A stretch of 64,000 bases of DNA from an uncultured Roseibium sp. (GTDB lineage: Bacteria > Pseudomonadota > Alphaproteobacteria > Rhizobiales > Stappiaceae): the NCBI RefSeq assembly GCF_947496995.1, contig NZ_CANMFD010000001.1:616692-680691 (forward strand), given 5' to 3'. The translations under genes were made by a program, and so were the position numbers. Positions 53,072-60,907 of the stretch are shown in pieces. Numbering within the stretch: the stretch's first letter is position 1; the number at the start of each line of letters is the position of its first letter. Below the pieces are notes generated by a model. It was not told where the DNA came from. It ran no database searches and saw only the letters and a program-made list of their open reading frames with translations.

Positions 53072-55467
53072 GACGGTGGGTGGGCGTCGACATCAACGGA
53101 TGGCATGATCTGGCGTGCCGGGACTGGAGCTTTGAAGACCCGGATACACCACTGCAGGACCCGCAATTGATAGATGGCGGACTGCAGGGGGTACTTGTTC
53201 AGTTGGATAGTGGCCGCTGGATCGGCGGTCCTCAAGCCAGCCTGGCGCCTCACGGAAGGAGTGGTGCCTGGGGAGAAGTTGGACTCCCGGAACGCCGCAA
53301 GTCTGTGCGTTCTTTATTAGACGCTCTGAAAGATGAGGCTGAAACTCAGTCGCACTTCCTGTTTTGGGCGCCTGTTGAAGCACTTACGGCCGGTGCTCAA
53401 AACTACTTCCTGACCATACCGGACAGCGTCTCTTACGACGAGAGCGTTCGAGAACGACTGCTAGGCGCATTGAGAGGCCAGAAGCGGCCGAAAGCGGCGC
53501 TTTTATGGCGATCCGTGGCATGTTTTCTCGGCGCAATGGAAACAGGTCAAATCCCATCTGACAGGGATGGCTTTCGTGTTCGGATCCTGACACACGTAAG
53601 CGACGGTTTGGAAGAACAGATATTGACCCTGCGACGCGTTCAAGGTCAATCCGGGCACTACGCGCCGGAAAGGCAGGGATACGGACAAACCTTCGGCCCG
53701 GAATTGGGCTTGAAAGCACTATTCGAAAGCGCCGAAAAAGACGTCCTGTTATCTGATCAGACGCTCCTAGAAGGGCGTTGTGACCCTACTTCCATGGCCT
53801 TTCAATTACTGTCTGGCCGGATGAAGCCGGGAGATGTTGAAATTCTTAGGCGTGCAAATGGCACCTGGGTGGAAATCTCTGCTCCAAAAATTGAGCCCTT
53901 TAACTCTCTCTCGCTTCCTGCAGGTCTAGAAGGTCATTCGGTTGAGCCTGCCGACATGACGTTGTTGTCGACACCTTTAGGCGCGAGTTTCGCAGATACG
54001 CTTGCTGACGTCGTCGAGACGTACTGGGGTAGGCTGGAGATGCTCTCGTGGGATGCCGCTGCGCGAGGTGCATTGAAGGCCGGCCTTCTGGTCGAAAGCG
54101 GACTACCACATTTCTTGGACCGTCTTGATCCCGTCAGACTTTGCCTGCTCAAGACCGAAGGTGCTGAGTTTGTGGATCTGATACCCGAACGGGAGACGGT
54201 TCCCGCAAACCATACCTACAAGTCGAAACCAATCACGGGGCCAGTCTGGGGTAGTGGGAAAACAACAATCGAATTTTATATCCAGAAGGGAGACACCAAA
54301 GTTCGACATTGGACTGCGACAACAGAGACACCTCCATCCGACGATACTTCTGTAGAAATCCATCTCAGTCAAAAGCCAGCGCAGGGCTGGGCGAAAATAC
54401 AGATTGTGAGTTCAACCTGGGAAGATTTGAGAAGAAAGCCGATTGATATTGATTGGTTATCACTACCTGAAGATCAGCGCAGTCCGGAAGAAATCATCGA
54501 GGAGCTCGATAAAGATTTTTACCGACCGCAGATACCAAACCGGATTTTGGAGCCGTCCCATATCGATCTATGGACAAATGATGCGTTCAGATCGGGCATT
54601 CTGGACGCAGTATCTCAGTTTGAACAAAGAGGCCCCGAAGCTTTAGAGAGCCTTTCAAAAGCAATTAGGCGAAGGCTAAATCCTCCTTTGTACTCGACAG
54701 TCTATCTCCCTATCGGCACTGATGGAGAGTTACCCGAGCTCCTATCAGCAGATGACACTCTACGTTTCAAGAATGTAGTTCAAGCAATTGAACATGAAGT
54801 TATTTGCGTCGCGCAGAAGTCTCGTAATCGATTGAAAAACAACAATCACCTGCTTTGTCTCGGTTGGGCAACGGGACAGTGTTCCGACCGTGTCCAGGAC
54901 GCGTTTTTGAATGCAATCCGCGCTGAGATCGAAGGCGAAGATCATCCACTTCTCAGTGCGCACGCATCGGCCCGTACAATTGTGCGCGGTGCAGCTCGCA
55001 TAATGACTTCTACAGAGAAGCTACATTCACTTTTTAGCCTGCTTGTGAAAAGAAACCAAAATGCGGACACGCGTGGAGCGCTTTGTGATGCCTTGTCACG
55101 ACGCAAGTTCGCTCCGCAAAGTCTAAGCCGGCAGCTGGCAGGCAAGATAGCTCAGGATACGGCAGAAAACATTGACAGACTTATTGAAAAGAAATCATTC
55201 GAAGTCGATCTCAAATACACACTTCTCATCCTGACAGGTCTCCTGCGCTATCGTGAAGTTGAACCTTGGTTTCTCACTCCAGACAACCCCGGGCATGGTC
55301 GAGAAATCCAGAAAAAGCTGGAAAAACTTCGAATTTCCGTTTTCAGGCACCGAAAACGCATCGGTCAGGGCGACCTGAAAGTCGAAATTATTGACAGTCT
55401 ATTGGAGTATATTGAGGGAACTGGTGGTGATCCAAATCTACTCAGGATGCTGGAGGAAATAACATAG
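53068..55467 (+). CDS. Hsp70/actin-fold-like protein, fifth gene of the operon
   Basis: 799 aa. The N-terminus WVGVDINGWHDLACRDW followed by DGGLQGVLVQLDSGRWIGGP and QASLAPHGRSGAWGEVG looks like the first phosphate loop and adjacent strands of an actin/Hsp70 ATPase (VGxDxG..., then a second strand ending VG..A). Hsp70-like genes of this kind accompany CoCoNuT systems and are thought to bind RNA or translation factors; that link is inference here. The middle has FLDRLDPVRLCLLKTEGAEF, and the C-terminal 300 residues are helical (LGWATGQCSDRVQDAFLNAI). No nuclease motif is visible. ATGA joins it to the DUF2357 gene; the operon ends here. Confidence 0.65.
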   Translation: MRRWVGVDINGWHDLACRDWSFEDPDTPLQDPQLIDGGLQGVLVQLDSGRWIGGPQASLAPHGRSGAWGEVGLPERRKSVRSLLDALKDEAETQSHFLFWAPVEALTAGAQNYFLTIPDSVSYDESVRERLLGALRGQKRPKAALLWRSVACFLGAMETGQIPSDRDGFRVRILTHVSDGLEEQILTLRRVQGQSGHYAPERQGYGQTFGPELGLKALFESAEKDVLLSDQTLLEGRCDPTSMAFQLLSGRMKPGDVEILRRANGTWVEISAPKIEPFNSLSLPAGLEGHSVEPADMTLLSTPLGASFADTLADVVETYWGRLEMLSWDAAARGALKAGLLVESGLPHFLDRLDPVRLCLLKTEGAEFVDLIPERETVPANHTYKSKPITGPVWGSGKTTIEFYIQKGDTKVRHWTATTETPPSDDTSVEIHLSQKPAQGWAKIQIVSSTWEDLRRKPIDIDWLSLPEDQRSPEEIIEELDKDFYRPQIPNRILEPSHIDLWTNDAFRSGILDAVSQFEQRGPEALESLSKAIRRRLNPPLYSTVYLPIGTDGELPELLSADDTLRFKNVVQAIEHEVICVAQKSRNRLKNNNHLLCLGWATGQCSDRVQDAFLNAIRAEIEGEDHPLLSAHASARTIVRGAARIMTSTEKLHSLFSLLVKRNQNADTRGALCDALSRRKFAPQSLSRQLAGKIAQDTAENIDRLIEKKSFEVDLKYTLLILTGLLRYREVEPWFLTPDNPGHGREIQKKLEKLRISVFRHRKRIGQGDLKVEIIDSLLEYIEGTGGDPNLLRMLEEIT

Positions 55468-55607
55468 ATTAGAAGGTAGATTTCTGGGAATTAATACGCT
55501 TGTCGATATTGATGGTTTGTTTCAGAGTTATTGGAGGCGACTGTGCTGGTAGCAGGTTGAATTATAAGACGAAAATAAAGGCAAAGTTATTTTTGGGAGT
55601 GATTCAA

Positions 55608-57512
55608 ATGGATGCCGACGATCACCCGGTAGAAGTGGTTTTGAAAGAAGCGCGCCGTTTCATGGTGCCACTTTACCAGCGTAAATACCAATGGGGCGAT
55701 GAACGCCTACTCCCCTTTTGGGAGGATGTCTCTGCAAAAGCCGCCGAGGTGCTTGTAGGCGAAAGTAAATTCGAGCATTACATGGGTGCGCTGATCCTAG
55801 CGCCTGTCGACAGCGGTGCGAAATTTGCTTTCACACCTACAGTCCAGGTCGTCGATGGTCAGCAGCGGTTAACAACGTTTCAGCTTTTCCTTGCTGCGTT
55901 GCGTGAGGTGGCACGAAGCCATGGTCAGGATGATTTTATAGACCACATAAACGGCTACCTGACCAATGTGCCGCAGAGCAAAGACACTGATCCGTTGACG
56001 CGCTTCAAGCTGACACCAACGCCTTCTGATCGGGACTTGTTCCACGACATCATCGATCTGCCTGCAGCCGAGGCTGACAAGAAATACAAGTCACTGTTTT
56101 GGGGCTCTACCGTTCCCAAAAGTCGACCGGAGAAGGCGTATCGCGCCTATCATCTGTTCCGACAGTGGATCGAGAACTTTGTTCAACGCGGCCCACAAGA
56201 CTTCGAGGGAGATTCTGACGAGCTAGAGCTAGCTGAACAGCAAATCGTTGAGGAAACCGCCTCTGAGGATGTTTCGGCAAGACTAGAGGCGCTGCTCAGC
56301 GCCTTGCTGGACCGTCTAAAGCTGGTCGTTATCACGCTTGGAGAAAGCGATGACGCTCAAGTGATCTTCGAGACGCTGAACTCGAAAGGCGAACCGCTTT
56401 TGGCAATGGATCTCGTGCGCAACAACATCTTCCACCGAGCGGAGAAAGAGAAGGCTAAAGTTGAATCGTTATACAAGAAGCTTTGGGACCCACTTGATGA
56501 TCCCTGGTGGCGTGAAGCTGCTCCAAATGCACGTCCCAAGCGTCCGCGACTGGATCATTTTCTGGCACATATGCTTGCCGCCGAATCGGGTAAAAAAATA
56601 TCGATCCGCGAACTCTATGCAGAGTACCGCAATTTTGCGGTGCCAAAGGGCAAGCCTCAGTTCGACAATGTTGAAAATGAACTGAAGCTCCTTGAGCGTC
56701 ACGCTCCAGTTTATCGCACGCTCGAAGGAAAGGAAAATTGCGACCCATCTTTGAAATGGCTTGGGCGCAAGTTGAGGACCTGGCAAGTCACCACTGTATA
56801 TCCAGTGGCACTGCAGATAGGGCAGGAAGGTGTTCCATCGGAGGAGCGGGAAAAGCTGGCGCAACTCATTTATTCCTATCTTGTGCGTCGAACGCTTTGC
56901 AGTCTAACGACCAAAAACCTCAATAATGTTTTTCAGTCCATCGCAGCAGAGTTCCTAGAGAAGGGTGTTTTGGTCGAAAACTTTAAAGGCTACTTTTCGA
57001 AGAAAGCGGGTGTAAGCAGCCTGTTTCCAACCGACAGCGACGTTCGCAATGGCATCTTGAACAACAATGCCTATGCAATCTCACCGCGGCCTCGCTTGAC
57101 GGACATCCTTTGGGAACTGGAACTGGCCAGCAGGTCGAAATTGGCCGAGAAGTCCGATCAGCCCGCAAACCTGTGGGTTGAGCACATCTTGCCACAGTCA
57201 TGGGGTGATGACTGGCCATTCGAGGACGGGTCAACAGGGCATACCTCGGATGCGGAAGGCAAAGCCATTGCGCGGAACTCGATTCTGCACACTCTCGGCA
57301 ACCTTACGCTCCTGTCTGGCGGTCTCAATATTGCGTCAGGCAACAAAAGCTTCGATGAAAAGAAAGCAAAGTTCGAGGAGCACACTGGGTTGTTTCTGAA
57401 CAAGTGGTTTAATGGAAAATCATGTTGGACAGAAAATGAGATTCGTGAGCGTGGAGAAAGTCTCGCTGATCTTGCCACCGCCCGCTGGGTTGGATTGGAG
57501 GCAATAGAATGA
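55608..57512 (+). CDS. GmrSD-type DUF262/DUF1524 restriction enzyme
   Basis: GmrSD enzymes are Type IV systems that cut modified (glucosylated hydroxymethylcytosine) phage DNA. The N-terminal DUF262 domain (GmrS-like) has FMVPLYQRKYQWGDERLLPF and VQVVDGQQRLTTFQLFLAAL (the DGQQR motif), then QVIFETLNSKGEPLLAMDLV; the C-terminal DUF1524 (GmrD-like HNH) has LWVEHILPQSWGDDWPFEDG and HTLGNLTLLSGGLNIASGNK then SFDEKKAKF. The two parts are fused in one 634-aa chain, as in many homologues. ATG 55608 has GGGAG upstream; earlier starts add a non-family leader. It is the last gene before attR and separated from the operon by 140 bp. Confidence 0.93.
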   Translation: MDADDHPVEVVLKEARRFMVPLYQRKYQWGDERLLPFWEDVSAKAAEVLVGESKFEHYMGALILAPVDSGAKFAFTPTVQVVDGQQRLTTFQLFLAALREVARSHGQDDFIDHINGYLTNVPQSKDTDPLTRFKLTPTPSDRDLFHDIIDLPAAEADKKYKSLFWGSTVPKSRPEKAYRAYHLFRQWIENFVQRGPQDFEGDSDELELAEQQIVEETASEDVSARLEALLSALLDRLKLVVITLGESDDAQVIFETLNSKGEPLLAMDLVRNNIFHRAEKEKAKVESLYKKLWDPLDDPWWREAAPNARPKRPRLDHFLAHMLAAESGKKISIRELYAEYRNFAVPKGKPQFDNVENELKLLERHAPVYRTLEGKENCDPSLKWLGRKLRTWQVTTVYPVALQIGQEGVPSEEREKLAQLIYSYLVRRTLCSLTTKNLNNVFQSIAAEFLEKGVLVENFKGYFSKKAGVSSLFPTDSDVRNGILNNNAYAISPRPRLTDILWELELASRSKLAEKSDQPANLWVEHILPQSWGDDWPFEDGSTGHTSDAEGKAIARNSILHTLGNLTLLSGGLNIASGNKSFDEKKAKFEEHTGLFLNKWFNGKSCWTENEIRERGESLADLATARWVGLEAIE

Positions 57513-57607
57513 GTGCTGGAAAATTTTGTTGGTCTTTCTGCTGGTCTTTTGAAGGTTTAAATTAAAAGTATAGATACAAAACAGTGCCTTATTAATTAAA
57601 TATGATG

Positions 57608-57706
57608 CCTCTCCTGGCACCAAATTCCCGTTTCGGACAGCCTACCAAAGTCCGAAACACTCAAAAAAGCTCCGGTTCTCCGGGGCTTTTTTGTTTCGGC
57701 GATTCG
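57608..57706. repeat. attR: right attachment repeat
   Basis: Begins CCTCTCCTGGCACCAAATTC, matching the tRNA-Leu 3' end with one G missing, and continues through TCCGAAACACTCAAAAAAGC and the terminator to TTTTTTGTTTC. It is the right border of the island; the same segment at 27379-27475 is attL. TGTTGGTCT-type units lie 60-80 bp to its left. Confidence 0.85.
57663..57695 (+). terminator. Terminator copy within attR
   Basis: An A-run plus AGCTCCGG, a TTCT loop, and CCGGGGCT plus a T-run. It is the duplicated tRNA-Leu terminator and would stop transcription leaving the island. Confidence 0.7.
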
Positions 57707-58113
57707 GCAATCCCGGTTTCTCTCAAACGCATGCTTTTCCAAGTGAAGCCTCTGTTTCAGTCCGAGGCTCCGCCACTTGAGCCTTTTCCCCACACCCCGG
57801 TCATCACCGGGCCTGACCCGGTGATCTATGCCGTGCCGGTGGCTCAAGTCAGGCCTGAGTTTTTTGACCCGCCACGGCATGGATGCCATGGTCAAGCCAT
57901 GACAGGACCGGAGGAGGGGAAAGAGGATTGTTATTACCGGTCTTCAATTTTCTGAAAATCCTCCAGTTCGTCATCCCGGCTCGCGCTGCGCTTGGCCGGG
58001 ATGACTTCGGTGAGGTGCAAATTGCGTCGGCGGTCTGAGGGCCGTTTGGAAAGTCCTTTTCGGGGCGCCGGCACCGGAATTGATGTTTCAGGATCTTTTT
58101 AAAAGGAGCCCCC
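57707..58113. other. Gene-free spacer with palindromic repeats right of the island
   Basis: No gene is visible. The stretch holds two strong palindromes: ATCACCGGG/CCCGGTGAT (57803-57825) nested in ACTTGAGCC/GGCTCAAGT (57775-57849), and GTCATCCCGGC/GCCGGGATGAC (57970-58005). The last shares its core with the element at 22581-22744. They are REP-like intergenic repeats. Confidence 0.65.
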
Positions 58114-58740
58114 ATGCGCCAACCCGGATCCATGAACTCCCTCGAAAACCTCGGCCGGGTACGCCTGTCCGAAAACTACTTCATGCGGGATTTTCTCTAT
58201 TCGGAAATTTCCAATTTTTATGGCATTCCCAACATTCCGCATCATCCCGATGTCGCCATCGAGGCCGGCACGAGGCTGTGCGGGGAATTGCTGGAGCCGT
58301 TGCGCGCCGCCTTCGGGCATGTCGCCATCCGCTCCGCCTACCGCTCGCCGGAGGTCAATGCCTTCGGCAACGAGAACGATCTCAACTGCGCCCGCAACGA
58401 GGCCAATTATGCCCATCACATCTGGGATTACCGCGACGGTGAGGGGCGTCTGGGGGCGACAGCCTGCATTGTCGTGCCCTGGGTCTGGGACCGTCACAGC
58501 GAGGAAGGCGACTGGCGGCGGCTGGCGTGGTGGATCCACGATCATCTGCCGTATAATTCGCTCTGGTTTTTTCCGAAGCTCTGGGCGGTGAACGTCAACT
58601 GGCGCGAGGCCCCCGAGCGCCGCATCGACAGCTATGCCGTCCCGGCCGGCCTGCTGACAAAGCCGAGTTTCGATAACCACGCGGGCGATCATGGCGCGTG
58701 GTACGAAGGCTTTCCGGCGCTCAAGGAGCGCGATGGGTGA
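58114..58740 (+). CDS. Peptidase M15-like conserved protein (208 aa)
   Basis: Starts MRQPGSMNSLENLGRVRLSE (ATG 58114 with an AAAAGGAG site). The core YFMRDFLYSEISNFYGIPNI, GTRLCGELLEPLRAAFGHVA, IRSAYRSPEVNAFGN and NYAHHIWDYRDG has the D-Ala-D-Ala carboxypeptidase/Hedgehog-like layout of M15 proteins (RSAYRSPxxN, then a His-containing HHxxD), but the zinc-site spacing differs from well-known members and a classical signal peptide is lacking. It might act on peptidoglycan or on a phage-like substrate; function is unknown. Confidence 0.65.
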   Translation: MRQPGSMNSLENLGRVRLSENYFMRDFLYSEISNFYGIPNIPHHPDVAIEAGTRLCGELLEPLRAAFGHVAIRSAYRSPEVNAFGNENDLNCARNEANYAHHIWDYRDGEGRLGATACIVVPWVWDRHSEEGDWRRLAWWIHDHLPYNSLWFFPKLWAVNVNWREAPERRIDSYAVPAGLLTKPSFDNHAGDHGAWYEGFPALKERDG

Positions 58741-59298
58741 ATTTGCTGTCCGCCAGGACAGGAGCTCGATATCCGCTCAGACGGCGCGGCACCTGCCCTC
58801 TCCCCCCTCGAGGGGGAGATGTCCGTGAAGCGGACAGAGGGGGGGATCGGCCTCTCGGTACGGTCATTTTTGCCGAATTCGCGGAGCTGGTGCCCTCCCT
58901 ATGTCTCCTTCAAGGGGCAGAGCTATCGCAAATGAACGGATACGCCAGTCCATATGGCTTGTGGGGGAGGTTCTCTTCGGGTGCCTCCCCGGACAAGCGA
59001 AGCGCAGATCCGGGGGCTACTCGCGGTGCAGCTTGTTGAAACGGTTGAGAATTTCCTGCCGCGTTTCGGCAATCCACCTGCTCTCTGGAAATGAGTGGGC
59101 CCCGGGTCTCGCTCCGCTCGCCCGGGGTGACAGCAGTGTTTGGGGCGACGTCCCGCTCGTTTGCGATAGCCCTGCCCTCAAGGGGCGAGCCGGGATCAAG
59201 CGTTGAGGCTTTGTGCTTCAGGCTGGCCGGGAGTGTGAGAACTCGTGAAAAGAGGGGATGTCAGCGGGGTATCAGCTTCCAGAAGAACCCCGACAGCC
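58741..59298. other. Gene-free region holding repeat copy B
   Basis: Between the M15-like gene and the convergent creatininase gene there is no supported gene. It carries a CTCCCCC/GGGGGAG hairpin (58800-58818) and the 252-bp repeat copy B (58921-59172). Confidence 0.65.
58921..59172. repeat. MITE-like 252-bp repeat, copy B
   Basis: The same length as copy A at 16911-17162 and collinear with it. The terminal inverted repeats are better kept here: AGCTATCGCAAATGAACG at the left and CGTTTGCGATAGCC at the right (about 59158-59172), extended by GGGGC-rich flanks (CTTCAAGGGGCAG left; CTGCCCTCAAGGGG right). No coding capacity. Confidence 0.75.
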
Positions 59299-60099
59299 TT
59301 ACCCCTCCGCCCACAGCCGTCCCATGTCGAACCTGTCCACATCCTTCAGCAGCTCGATAAAGCCGTGCGCGGCGTGGTCGAGGGACTGGCGGCCCTTGTC
59401 GGCGGTGGCCAGGGAGGCGTTGCCGATGGCGCCGGCGAGGTTGAGGTCCTGGGCTTTCCAGCCGAACTGATGCTGGCCGTGGGCGCGCAGGTGGGTGAAG
59501 TCTTCCACCAGGGCGTGCTGGTTGGAGCGGAAGTCCTCGGCGCGCTCCATGCGCACCAGCTCCGGGTAAAGATGCAGCATGATGGAGGTTTCGACGTCAC
59601 CGCCATGGATGCCGAAGGTGAGTTCCTCCGGCGAGAACACCCCCTCGGGCTGGCCGAAGCGGGCCCAGGCGGTACCGGTGGCCAGCATGGAATGGCGCAC
59701 GCGCAATTCGCGCGTCACGATGTCGATCAGCGGCACGTTGCCGCCGTGGGAGTTGACGATCACCAGCTTGCGGATGCCGGCGCGCTGAACGCTTTCGGCG
59801 ATCTCCAGCCAGGCTTTTATGGCCGTCTCCCAGGTCAGCGTCAGTGTGCCGGGCGAGGAGATGTGCTCGTTGGATTTGCCCACCGCCTGCACCGGCAGGA
59901 AAGTCGCCGGAAGATCCTCCGGCAGCAGCTCCACGACGCGGCGGATCTGGCCTTCCGCGATGGCGGTGTCGGTGAAGACCGGCAGGTGCGGGCCGTGCTG
60001 CTCGATCGCCGCGACCGGCAGCACCGCGATCCAGTTTTTCACGCCGGGCGCGTGAAAATCGGTCGTCGTCATTTCATGCCAATAGGGTGTCGGCAGCAT
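59299..60099 (-). CDS. Creatininase family amidohydrolase
   Basis: Creatininase-family enzymes open cyclic amides (creatinine, some formamides or pyrimidine derivatives) with bound metals. The 266-aa protein shows AVLPVAAIEQHGPHLPVFTD (metal ligands E, H, D), VIVNSHGGNVPLIDIVTREL (NSHGGN) and FGIHGGDVETSIMLHLYPEL, the conserved catalytic triad region. It is divergent from the ABC importer operon and next to a RidA gene, a set that suggests degradation of a small nitrogen compound. The exact substrate is unknown. Confidence 0.9.
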   Translation of the reverse strand: MLPTPYWHEMTTTDFHAPGVKNWIAVLPVAAIEQHGPHLPVFTDTAIAEGQIRRVVELLPEDLPATFLPVQAVGKSNEHISSPGTLTLTWETAIKAWLEIAESVQRAGIRKLVIVNSHGGNVPLIDIVTRELRVRHSMLATGTAWARFGQPEGVFSPEELTFGIHGGDVETSIMLHLYPELVRMERAEDFRSNQHALVEDFTHLRAHGQHQFGWKAQDLNLAGAIGNASLATADKGRQSLDHAAHGFIELLKDVDRFDMGRLWAEG

Positions 60100-60189
60100 C
60101 GGGTGGTCCTTCGGATAATTCGGTTTGGCCCAGCTCGGCCTGGCCCGGTTCGGGGCAGGGGCTGTCAGGCGTTTCGGGACTGTTTGGCG

Positions 60190-60576
60190 TTACGGCGCGG
60201 CGGCGATGACTTCCACCTCGACGACGAATTCCTCGCGCGCGAAGCCGGAGACGATCATCAGGGTGGAGGCCGGCGGCGGGTCGGAAAAATAACTGTCGCG
60301 CACCGTCATGTAGCCGGGAAGATGGGCGCGGTCGCTCACGTAGGCGTTGATGCGCACCACGTCGGCCAGCGTCATGCCCGCTTCGTCCAGGATGGCGGAG
60401 ATATTGTCGAAACACAGCCGCGTCTGACCTTCCGCGTCAGCAGGCACCGTGTCGTCGGCGGCAATGCCGAGCTGGCCGGAGGCAAACAGCAGCCGGTGGT
60501 CGGGCGGAACCTCGATGGCATGGCTGTAGCGGGCGAAGGGCGGGCGGATGCCGCCGGGCGTGTGAGCACGTGTCAA
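60190..60576 (-). CDS. RidA family protein (enamine/imine deaminase-like)
   Basis: RidA proteins hydrolyse reactive enamine/imine intermediates made by PLP enzymes, or assist catabolic pathways. The 128-aa protein has LLFASGQLGIAADDTVPADA, QTRLCFDNISAILDEAGMTL and VVRINAYVSDRAHLPGYMTV, ending STLMIVSGFAREEFVVEVEV; the usual arginine of the RidA active site is replaced around FAREEFVVE, so it is likely a pathway-specific Rid subgroup rather than canonical RidA. It is upstream of the creatininase gene on the minus strand with a 90-bp spacer, probably one operon. Confidence 0.88.
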   Translation of the reverse strand: MTRAHTPGGIRPPFARYSHAIEVPPDHRLLFASGQLGIAADDTVPADAEGQTRLCFDNISAILDEAGMTLADVVRINAYVSDRAHLPGYMTVRDSYFSDPPPASTLMIVSGFAREEFVVEVEVIAAAP

Positions 60577-60907
60577 TTATCATATTCCCGTCGTGAAAGA
60601 GCGCTAAACCTATCGTGCGCTTGCCGGTTGGGCAATTTCCCTGTCTGCGTATTTTCAATGCGTTTGCTAAAATTTCAAGCACGTCTATTTTTTATGCTGA
60701 CACGTTTCCCGTCCTGTGCAATTGTTCATCTGCTTCCGGCGTCTGGCGACGCTGGCGAAAGTTCTTGCGGGCTGAACGGTAATACCGGGCCCGCTTTATT
60801 GCCTGTTCCGCTCACAGGGCCTTATCAAGGCACAGCGGCAGAGCATTCGGCCCGTTGCGGGCGGATTGACCTGCGCGGTGTACGAAATGATAGGGGAAGG
60901 CGGATAC
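60577..60907. other. Divergent spacer between RidA and the ABC operon
   Basis: No gene and no clear riboswitch is seen. A TPP riboswitch, expected for ThiXYZ-type importers, was looked for: there is no CTGAGA-containing core with the paired partner. Divergent promoters for the two operons are expected here, but I cannot pin them. Confidence 0.5.

Larger units (their letters stand above)
27395..57620. mobile_element. 30-kb defence island integrated at tRNA-Leu
   Basis: The island lies between the two attachment repeats. It starts with a P4-type tyrosine integrase pointing inward, then small AlpA/HTH proteins and a DUF927 replication-type ATPase, followed by about 23 kb of defence genes (ExoI-like, Type I restriction with extra nucleases, a McrBC/CoCoNuT-like operon and a GmrSD-type enzyme). 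The left 28.8-32.4 kb are visibly more A+T-rich than the chromosome. There are no capsid, tail, conjugation or relaxase genes, so it resembles a satellite-like integrative element. The exact crossover points cannot be fixed from sequence alone. Confidence 0.88.

Noticed and set aside
44463..55467. BREX, DISARM, Druantia or Zorya
   Set aside because: There is no PglZ/BrxC, no DUF1998-helicase pair, no DUF4338 and no MotAB-like ZorA/B; the McrB/DUF2357 signature points to the McrBC branch.
27395..57620. Prophage
   Set aside because: No capsid, terminase, portal, tail or lysis genes were seen; the content fits a satellite-like or integrative defence element.
60577..60907. TPP riboswitch before the NMT1-type importer
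   Set aside because: No CTGAGA-type core or thi-box pairing was found; ThiXYZ assignment is therefore not made.
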